This document shows positions 1 through 8,100 of a stretch of DNA of 9,808 nucleotides, piece by piece (the stretch's first letter is position 1; the number at the start of each line of letters is the position of its first letter). Under the pieces are notes generated by a model that saw only the letters and a program-made list of their open reading frames with translations, ran no database searches and was not told the origin of the DNA. The DNA comes from Planctomycetaceae bacterium (GTDB taxonomy: Bacteria; Planctomycetota; Planctomycetia; Pirellulales; Thermoguttaceae). Where the stretch lies: assembly GCA_003532715.1 (NCBI GenBank), contig DOEZ01000511.1, positions 1-9,808 of the forward strand, read 5' to 3'. The position numbers and the translations under genes are program-made.

Positions 1-2
1 CA

Positions 3-1298
3 CGTTGCGTCCGGTCGAGCATCCTCCACACAATCTCCTTGGCTCAATTTGCCCTGGCCTATACCCGTGGCTGGGCAGTCAATTGTCCCGTTGCCCGCGT
101 CCGGCTCAAGGCGAGGCTCGACCGGGCCAACCAGGAAATCGCTTTGCTCCGGGAGCAGATCCGAATCTGCAATGCTCGCATGGAGGCTATTGCTCCGCAC
201 CGCCGTCCGCACTATCCGCCTGCCGAGCGATTGGCCATTCTCGAACTCAAGACGGCCCGCGGCTGGTCGCTGGCGCGGACGGCCAAGGCGTTTCTCATCA
301 CCGCCGCGACGGTTGCGTCTTGGATGAGACGTCTCGACGACGAGGGCCCCGATGCCTTGGTTCAACAGCCGGCGCCAGTCAACCGGTTCCCCGACTTCGT
401 TCGCTACACGGTCCAGCGGCTCAAGACACTATGCCCCGCGATGGGCAGGGTCAAGATGGCCCAGACCCTTGCCCGGGCCGGGTTGCATCTGGGTTCGATG
501 ACCGTTCGCAGGATACTCCAAGAAAAGCCGTGCCCGGAACCAACGCGACCAGACACCAAGACGCACCGCAGCGGGCGCGTCGTTACGGCCAATCGAACCA
601 ATCACGTGTGGCACGTCGATCTCACAACGGTGCCTGTCGGCGGGTTTTGGACCAATTGGCTTCCTTTTTCATTGCCACAGCGTTGGCCCTTCTGCTGGTG
701 GGTCGCCGTGGCCGTCGACCATTACTCGCGCCGCGTGATGGGCTGCGCCGCCTTCGACAAACAACCCACGTCCGAGGCCGTGCGACATTTTCTCGGGCGG
801 ACCATCGCCAAAGCGAAACAAACGCCGAAATATCTCGTCTGCGATCGAGGCGTGCAATTCGATTGTCGCGGCTTCCGAGAGTGGTGCAAGCGAAAAGGCA
901 TCAAGCCGCCACGCTATGGGGCCGTCGGCAAGCATGGCTCGATCGCCGTGGTCGAGCGATGCATCTTGACGGTGAAGACCTTGTTGGCGTGTCTGCCCCT
1001 GGTCCCCTACCGACGCGAGGCTTTCAAGCGGGAGTTGGATGCAATTGTCCAGTGGTACAACGAATACCGCCCACATGAATACCTCGGTGGAAAGACGCCC
1101 AGCGAAGTCTACTTCCGCCGATTCCCCGCCAATCGTCGTCCGCGTTACGAACCGCGCCGAAGCTGGCCGCGTGGATCGCCTTGCGCGAGGCCTTGGGCAC
1201 TGGTGCCTGGTCGTCCCGGCGCGAGGGTGACGTTGGAAGTCCGCTTCCTTCACGGGCGAAAGCACTTGCCCATCGTCGGCCTTAAGCGAGCAGCCTGA
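3..1298 (+). CDS. IS-type DDE integrase/transposase, 5' end probably beyond the window edge
   Basis: This gene encodes a transposase with an integrase catalytic core that would cut and join the ends of its element. The frame is open from base 3. The first in-window start is a TTG at 39 with no Shine-Dalgarno, so the true start probably lies to the left. Residues below count from that TTG. Residues 20-48 look like a short coiled coil (RVRLKARLDRANQEIALLRE). Residues 62-108 form a helix-turn-helix (ERLAILELK...GWSLARTAKAFLITAATVASWMRRL). The retroviral-integrase-type core carries D194 (HVWHVDLT), D269 (LVCDRG) and E306 (GSIAVVER), giving D-x74-D-x36-E, as in IS3/IS481-type enzymes. The tail has the usual W-Y-N-E-x-R-P-H...L-G-G-x-T-P motif and ends LPIVGLKRAA, which looks complete. 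No frameshift is seen. I recall close relatives as a planctomycete transposase family, from memory only. It converges on the toxin-immunity locus. Terminal inverted repeats were not identified. Confidence 0.85.
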   Translation, partial: RCVRSSILHTISLAQFALAYTRGWAVNCPVARVRLKARLDRANQEIALLREQIRICNARMEAIAPHRRPHYPPAERLAILELKTARGWSLARTAKAFLITAATVASWMRRLDDEGPDALVQQPAPVNRFPDFVRYTVQRLKTLCPAMGRVKMAQTLARAGLHLGSMTVRRILQEKPCPEPTRPDTKTHRSGRVVTANRTNHVWHVDLTTVPVGGFWTNWLPFSLPQRWPFCWWVAVAVDHYSRRVMGCAAFDKQPTSEAVRHFLGRTIAKAKQTPKYLVCDRGVQFDCRGFREWCKRKGIKPPRYGAVGKHGSIAVVERCILTVKTLLACLPLVPYRREAFKRELDAIVQWYNEYRPHEYLGGKTPSEVYFRRFPANRRPRYEPRRSWPRGSPCARPWALVPGRPGARVTLEVRFLHGRKHLPIVGLKRAA

Positions 1299-1596
1299 AC
1301 AGATTTTCTATCGACTGCCGCGCTACCGGTGCGCGCGAAGGATGCGTCAACGACTCGCATTCATTACAGATTGTCAAAGATCTCGCATTCGCAGCGCCGC
1401 TGCGGTACGGACGTGCCGCTTCCAGGGCATTGTTTTGTCACTCTTCCTTATCTCCTTCATGACGGTTGTCATGACTCGCTGGGCAGGGACACCCGAGGCG
1501 TATTGGTGGGCCAACGTCACGTCGGTCAGGCCGATAAATGACCACCTTCCAACAGTCTCAGATTCTGATAGAGCCAGATACCACACGCCTGCCCAG
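1299..1596. other. Gene-free gap between convergent genes
   Basis: These 298 bases separate the transposase stop from the stop of the candidate immunity gene; the two genes point at each other. No convincing gene is present on either strand. The small open frames have no clear ribosome binding site and no recognisable composition. Three short inverted repeats are visible: 1319-1335 (5-bp all-GC stem, 7-base loop), 1390-1404 (6-bp stem, 3-base loop) and 1457-1474 (7-bp stem, 4-base loop). None is followed by a T-tract on either strand, so intrinsic termination is unproven. A 9-bp direct repeat (ctcgcattc) occurs at 1354-1362 and 1382-1390. Part of this stretch may be the non-coding right end of the insertion element, but no boundary can be placed. 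Confidence 0.6.
1457..1474. repeat. Short perfect inverted repeat (hairpin)
   Basis: The sequence tcatgac-ggtt-gtcatga forms a perfect 7-bp stem with a 4-base loop, between two convergent genes. It lacks a T-tract on either side. It could be a weak bidirectional terminator, a protein binding site, or chance. Confidence 0.3.
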
Positions 1597-2076
1597 TCAT
1601 ACCTCGTCCACGTCCAATGCAAGCTGGATCAACTCGTCTTCAGATAGCCGCTCTTGAGGCTGAAGCGGAATGGCCCCTTTCACAAGAACAGAATCGACGT
1701 CAACAAGGCCAGTAAGATCGTATTCTATCGGGAATATGCTGCTGATGGGCAATCCAAGAAACTCGGCCAACTGGTTCGGACCACGTTGGTCGTAGTCAAC
1801 GTCATGGTATCTCGCCAGGTGAAACCATGCCCCGTCCTTTTCTATTGACACCGTCAAGAAGTGGCCGGTTGATCGAGGGTGTCGCAATGAGATGTTGCAC
1901 AGGCTCGCCCATGCGCAGGCTCCATTTGCGAGGTGGACCTGCACGCCCACGATGCGATTCTGTAGAGAATCAACAGGTAGATCGGTGACAGGGACGAGGA
2001 CAGGCTCCCCACCAACGTATTCCCAGACAGGGTGCATGGCGAAGTCTGCTACCGTCACGTCTTCCACTCGTTTCAT
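1597..2076 (-). CDS. Candidate immunity protein for the upstream RHS nuclease toxin
   Basis: This gene encodes a 159-residue acidic protein with no signal peptide or membrane segment, so it is expected in the cytosol. By position it is the immunity protein that binds and neutralises the GHH-type nuclease at the C-terminus of the RHS protein. It lies directly downstream on the same strand, 32 bases after the toxin stop codon. The start was chosen at the ATG of MKRVEDVTVADF because GGAG sits 9 bases upstream (2086-2089). A longer frame reaches a GTG at 2148 inside the toxin gene but has no such support. Visible features are an N-terminal W-E-Y-x-G-G-E segment, a central V-H-L-A-N-G stretch followed by HFLTVSIEKDGAWFHLARYHDVDY, an FLGLPISSIFPIEYDL segment, and an acidic C-terminus (LSEDELIQLALDVDEV). 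I cannot assign it to a named immunity family. The role is inferred from RHS-toxin gene order. GC content is lower than in the RHS core; one 60-base line counts about 45% by hand. Confidence 0.78.
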   Translation of the reverse strand: MKRVEDVTVADFAMHPVWEYVGGEPVLVPVTDLPVDSLQNRIVGVQVHLANGACAWASLCNISLRHPRSTGHFLTVSIEKDGAWFHLARYHDVDYDQRGPNQLAEFLGLPISSIFPIEYDLTGLVDVDSVLVKGAIPLQPQERLSEDELIQLALDVDEV

Positions 2077-2085
2077 TGTCTCAGT

Positions 2086-2089
2086 CTCC
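2086..2089 (-). promoter_or_regulatory. Ribosome binding site of the candidate immunity gene
   Basis: GGAG on the minus strand stands 9 bases before the ATG at 2076 and lies between the toxin stop codon (2109-2111) and that ATG. It settles the start of the 159-residue protein and would allow it to be translated independently on the same transcript as the giant RHS gene. Confidence 0.6.
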
Positions 2090-2108
2090 GAAAGCACACA
2101 GACTCGTT

Positions 2109-5100
2109 CTACGGAAGAGCCGCTGCCGTCTCCTTTATCGCCTCCCACAAGCGTGTACCATGCGTGCGATCGAACGCCTCGGTGTACTTGCGAAGCTTCT
2201 CGAAGTCGGCAGCTTGCTGTGCCGGCGAAAGCTGCCGGTAGTACTCGGAACCGTACTGACGCGGGAGCAACTTGTCAAGACCGCCGTGGAACTTATTGTG
2301 GAGGTTGGCGGGAAGCTCCTCAAGAGCCTGTTTCGCCGGGCCTTGCAGATATTTGGGCCAAGGATGATGCCCCGCCATTTGCTGCGCCACGCTTGACGGG
2401 CCCCCACTACCCGCATTGCCGGCCGACATCATGGCCTGATTCAAATTCGCAAATCCGACCGCGACCGCCTCGATTGACAGTCCAAGCTGTGCGGCCAACT
2501 CGGCCGTAAGGACCACGGCTTGGCCGTTGATCATTACGACATTGACCGTTCCTCCGTTGGCCAAGGCAAGCTGTCCAACCTGTAGTATTCCGCCACCCAC
2601 CGCTCGTACTGCTTGAATCCCCGTGACAACCCCGCGTAGACCGCCTACCATCATCACGGTGTTCATCACCAGCCCGGTCGCAGTCCCAACCTGCTGGCCG
2701 TATTCATACGCCTCATTGTGCCCGTATGCGGGCCCATACGACGTTCCACCACCGAAAGGATTCAACGAATCGGTCACGGAATCCGAATAGCCTGCCAGCG
2801 AACTTGCTTGCTTGCCGCTCAATGCGGTCTCGAAATACGCGCCGGGCAAGCCACCAACCGTAATCCGATTCTCCTCACTCACAGGATTGACAAAACCCCA
2901 CCACGACTGCGATGGATTCTTGCATCCCCACGTTAGCGGATTCCAGAGATTCGCCAGTCCGCTCGGATCAATCCAATTCACAGGGTCATTGCCGCAGTAG
3001 CGGTAGAGATTCGCGTCGCCGGCGGCGAAGCCGATGGGGTCTTCGGATTGCCAATGAGCTAGGACCGCATCATACCATCGGTTGCCGTTGTTATGCAAGC
3101 CGGTCAGCTTGTCACGCAGGCGACCCGTCCAGCCGAATAGGCCGGAAATCGCCGCGTCGGTTTCGGCAACCGTGTTGCCCCAGGCGTCGTAGGTGACGTG
3201 GTTTCCGACTTTCCACTCGTCATCAGTCGGGTTGTCCGGCGTGCCGTTGTCGTCGAGGACCACGATATCCCGGATGCTGTTCTGATGGTCCGTCAGGGTC
3301 CAAGCCACGTCCTCGGCCCCGCCATCGTCGACCGTTTCGTCAGCCAGCAGCATATCCACTGCCGGGCCCCACAAATACCTATGGGTTGGCACGCCCGACT
3401 CATCCAACTGCAAAACAATCTGCCCGGCGTCGGTCGCCGGGTTGGCCCCGAAGGGGATCGTCCCTTCCTCGCTCGTTGATGAGTCTTTCAACGCCCAGTT
3501 ATTGGAAGCGTCGTGGTCGTAAACAAAATACTCGGTCGCGGGCGAGTGCGTCGTGCCCGCGCCGTCGGCGTCGACCGTCCGCGAGATCATGCGATTCAGG
3601 TAGTCATAGCCATAGCCCACCTGCTGAGTGCTGTCGCCACCGAACGTGTCGTAGTTCGTGACAGAGACCAGCCGGTTGCGATGATCCCAGGCGTATTCGA
3701 CGATGTTGGTGTCATTTGCACCGAAGACCCCATCCCCATCGTCGAGGAACTTGAGCACCAAATTACCTTCCGGATCATAGCCGAACACCCTCACCGTGGT
3801 CCCGTCGTCAACCGATTCGAGCCGGTTGTACGCGCCGGGCGTGTAGACTCTGCTGGCCGAGCCGACCGTGGCGCCCGTCCGGTTGCCGTTGGCGCCGTAT
3901 TGGTACGACTCGTCCACCCCGGCGCCCGTGCCGGTGTAATCGACCTGGGTCAATTGGCCTTGCTGGTCGTAATCGAAGTCGTACGTCTCGGACGACTGCA
4001 CGTCGTCGACGTCGCGATCGAGCACGAGCGTGTCGATTTGCCCGTCGGCTTGGTGCGTGTAGGCGTATTCGACGACGTCTTCGTTGGTGTTGTTGATCTC
4101 GTGGACCAGCCCGGCGAGCCAGCCTAGGCTTGGGTCGTAGGTGAAGGTCGTGGTGACAATGGCCGAGGGCTCTTGTGCAACGATGTCCATCGAGCGGATG
4201 ATCGTCTTGAGTTGCCCGGCGTCGGTGTAGGTGAAGTCGGCCCGCTTGTCGGCCACCGGGTTGCCGCCGGCCACGTCGGTTTGGGTCACTCGCGTCAGCC
4301 GGCCGAACGAATCGCGGGCGTATTCGTTTTGGAAGTCGTCGGTCTCGCCGATCGCGGCCTGCACGCTAGTCAAATCGCCGTCTTCGTAGCCGTAGGCGAA
4401 CACGACGTCATCCGTCAGCCCGGCGAAATTCCACGCCACGGAGGTCAAATATCCGGCCGCGTCGTAGGAGTAGACGAAATCGACGTCGCTGTCGTCGACG
4501 GTGAATCCGACCAGATGCCCGTCGGCGTACGCATAGCCGTACTCGATCACTCGGACCGGGGTGGGCGCCGGGTCGTCGTCGGGGTCATCGCCGACGGCGT
4601 ACCATTTCTCAAATTGAATCCGCCCCTCGGCGTCGCCCGAGGCGAAATACTCGTACTCGGTCGTCCGGTCCATCCGGTCGGTGTAGCGCGTCAGGCGGCC
4701 CGCCGCATCATACGCGTAGTAGCGGGTGTACGCGTCGTCGGTGAGCGGATTGCCGTCGTCGATCGTGATCGTCTCTTCGAGCACCCGGCCGAACGACGCG
4801 CTTTCGGGGTCCGCGTCGAGCACCCAGGTCGTCTGGTTGGCGGCCGCGTCGGTCAGGCTGTTGACCTTGCCCGAAGCGTCGTAACCGAAGCCGATGGTCA
4901 CGTCGTCGGGGTCGAGCGGGTCGATCGCCAGCCGGTCGGGGTCGTCGTCGCGGACGCCCATCACCTGGGTCAGCGTCACGGCCTTGCCGTAGCTCGCCTT
5001 CGTCGGGTCGGTCTCGTAGCCCACCAGCGTCGTGTTCCCCTCGGGGTCGGTGATGCTCGCCAGCAGCCCGGCGGGCAGCCCGCCGGCGCCGTCGGTGTAG

Positions 5101-8100
5101 CCGTACGCGGTCGTCAGGTCGGCCGGGTCGTTCGGGTCGGAGGTCGTTTCGTCGTCCTCGCCGACCACCCGGGTGACGGAGAGGACGTTTCCGCTGGCCG
5201 GATCGACCTGCTGCTTGGTGACGCGGCCTTCTTGGTCGGTGTACTTGGTGACGTTGCCCGACGAGTCGTACTCCCATTGCTGGACGTACTGCTTGCCCTG
5301 GGCGTCGCGCCGGGTGTACTTGGTGACGTTGCCGCTGTCGTCGTATTCGACCGAGTCGCTGGACTTGGTGGTCGAGTTGGCGGCGGCTGTCCGGGCGGCC
5401 GCGCTGGCCGGACCGGCGTTCTCGCCCGCGCGGTTGAACTTCGAGCCGGCCGCGTCGCGCAGCGCGTTGCCGTCGCCGATGACGATCGCGGAGTATCCGG
5501 GCGGCAACATGTCGTCCATGTCGGGAGCGAGGCCGAACACGGGATCGGGCGCGAACCCGCCAGGCAGCGGATTTACCGTCGGATCGTCGGGCCCGCCGGA
5601 CGACGGAATGAAACCGTCGTCGGGGAAGAGCGGGGTCATGGGGCCGGACGGGGTGCCCTGAATCTCGCCGGGCGTCGCGCCGAGGGCGGGGGCCGAGCCG
5701 CCGTTGGCCCACGACGGAGGCCGCAGCACGACAATCATGTCGTTGGCGGGCATGCCGGGAGCACTTCGCGCGCCCTGCCAACCGCCGTGGGGGACGGTGG
5801 TGGAGTCGCCGATCGGCTGATAGACCAGGGTTCGTGGTTCGGCAGCGATGGCGTTGATGGAACCTCCGCCGTGATGAATCAAGGTCGTGAGGCTGCAGGA
5901 GTTCCTCTCCTTAGTGTCTGGCGACGGAAACGGATCGAAACCGGTACTGCCTTCAACGACGTTATCGTAAGGAGGGCCATCGTAGGGACCACTCGTGCCG
6001 AAATGGAAGTGGTATCCCCAGCGATGAGTGGTGAATGTCCAATTTCCATCCACGAGACTGCCTGTCCCGTAGTAGTTGTCGTTGTCGATATCGACGCGAT
6101 ACGGATCATCGAAATTGTCGTTCCTGTAGAACCACCATTGTCCGAAGGCGGCTCCGTACGCGTCGTACTGGCCGCTTGTCGAGGTGGATTGCGTGCCATC
6201 GCTGCCTGCATGGCTGCTAGTCGTCCATTCGGCCCAAACGAACTCGTTGTTGAATCCATTGAACCAATCAAGCGAGATCGGACCGTCGAGAAAGTCTCTA
6301 TAGTATGCCTCCGAATTCGCGCTCGCGTCATACTGTTGGAACGTTTCATTGCGACGCGATGCGTCGGAATTCCAGATCGTGCCGCTGGCATCCTTGCTCC
6401 AATCGAACCAGATGAAGTCGTACTCGTGCGAGAATCCGAATATGGACGCATCGGTATAACTGAATACAGGACCATCAGTAGGGTCTTCCCAACCCCCCGG
6501 ATCGTTGATGATCGATGACGCGCTGCCGGAGTAGTCGATATCCCTGCTGTTCTCGGTCATGCTCCATCCGTCGTCGGTCTTGAGATTCCACCGGTGGTTT
6601 CTGACCTCCCATTCGCCGCCGAAAGAATACGCCCAATCGTTTGTCTCGACCAAAGTTGCGCTGCCGACGAACTCCATTGGGGTTGCGGAATACACATGCC
6701 GCCCCCAACCATAAGGCAGGCTGCTCGTGGCGTCCCAATTGTAGCCTCGCGACTCCGAGTCGCAGCCCGAGCCGCCGGTGAGCACCCAGACCTCGCCCAC
6801 GCCGAGGTTCCAATCGGCCGAGAATCGGTAGTAGGTGTAACCGTCTCCTTCCTCGTTCTGATCGCCGATGTAGAGCCCGCTGGGCTCAAGACCGGACCCC
6901 AGGTACTCGGTCGCGTAGAAGCCCGTCCCGCTGAAGTCGTAGTCCCTGTAGCGTTCAGCCTCGGTATGGCCGTCTCCCTTGACCAACCATTGTTCGCGCC
7001 ACTCGATGACTCCGTCCGTCAGGACCGGCGCATAGCCTTTCTTGTATTCCCTTTCGTCCTTGCTAAAGGTTTTGGACCGGCCTCTTTCGTTGAAGCTGCC
7101 CGTCATATCGCCATATAGATAGTCTCCGCCGCCCACGTAGTCGAGATAGGCAAACTGCGACTTCGTCTTGCCAACGCTGTCGGTTCGGCTGACCGACCAA
7201 CTATCGAGGTTGAGGGTGAATCTGGTGATGTTCTTCGTTTCGGCGAAGTCGTAGCCACAGACGAAGTACGTGCCAGAGAAATCGCTAACCAGGCCGATGT
7301 CGGCGAGCGTCGTCTGGCCGTAGTTGCCTGAATCGACGAACAGATTCAATCGCGAGGACTCGATGTCGGTGATGGTCAGTGTCATTTGTGGCCCGCTGCT
7401 CGACACCTCGACGCCGAACGCGCGAAGCGCGGCCGGCCGACTTGCAATGGCTTGCATTTGCGGAAAGACGTCGGTATAGGTGTAGTCCCAGGCCTGTTTT
7501 TGGGTGTAGGTTCCCTCGTCCGGGGTTTCGAGCGTGGCCCCGACGTGGCCGTGGTCGTACTCCGTGTAAGTGCGGCTCGTGACGCGAGGCTGGCCGTCGG
7601 GGCCGGTCACGTAGGCGTAGGTGAAGGTCGAGCCGCTCGTTTGAAGGCCGAACTCGCGGAGGACCGCGCTGACGTCGCCCGCCGAGACGACGCCCGAGGC
7701 GTCGTAGTCCCAGTTGTCCCACGTCGTTCCACCGCCCGAGCCGGTCTCGAGCAAAGGCGCCTCGGGATCGTCGTCGGGCTGGTCGAACCGATATTCGTAA
7801 ACGTTGGTTTCGCCGCGCGAGTGCGAAAAGACGCCGGTCAACTCGCCCGCCCGGTAGTTGCCCACGCCCGAGTCGTCAAAGGAGTTGTCGCCGCCGCCCG
7901 AGGCGGCTTCGAGCCGGAGCGTTTCGTCCCAGCCGGCCTCGGTGAGTACGTAGTGGGTTTCGAGGCTCGACCCGTCGTGCCAACTGCCCGACTCGGTGAT
8001 CGACCCGAACAGGGTCCAGTGGTCTTCCTCGCCCGATCGCCCGGACTGGACATAGCTGCCGGAACCGACGTAGCTCTCGCCCGCGCCGGCGAAGGCCGTG

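Noticed and set aside
5..1078. 357-codon + strand frame overlapping the transposase
   Set aside because: It is a shifted frame of the transposase. Only the 3-1298 frame shows the helix-turn-helix and DDE residues.
1319..1335. GC-only inverted repeat 20 bases after the transposase stop as an intrinsic terminator
   Set aside because: The stem is only 5 bp and no T-tract follows on the + strand.
1..1598. Insertion-sequence terminal inverted repeats and target-site duplication
   Set aside because: No matching ends were found by eye; the left end is probably outside the window.
1374..1622. Trp-rich 82-codon minus-strand frame downstream of the immunity gene
   Set aside because: It starts inside the immunity gene in another frame, has no ribosome binding site and matches no family I know. 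I looked for a remnant toxin tip or second immunity gene here and could not support one.
1342..1647. Small + strand frame with a hydrophobic stretch (GIVLSLFLISFMTVVM)
   Set aside because: It overlaps the 3' end of the immunity gene antisense, lacks a Shine-Dalgarno, and has no recognisable features beyond the one hydrophobic run.
2077..2148. Upstream GTG start extending the immunity protein by 24 residues
   Set aside because: The extension lies partly inside the toxin coding region, is low-complexity (GGDKGDGSGSS) and has no better ribosome binding site than the ATG at 2076.
4173..6518. 781-codon open frame on the + strand opposite the RHS gene
   Set aside because: It lies wholly antisense to clear YD-repeat and linker coding sequence. 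Its Val/Gly/Arg-rich composition is the mirror of the high-GC RHS codons, with no recognisable domain.
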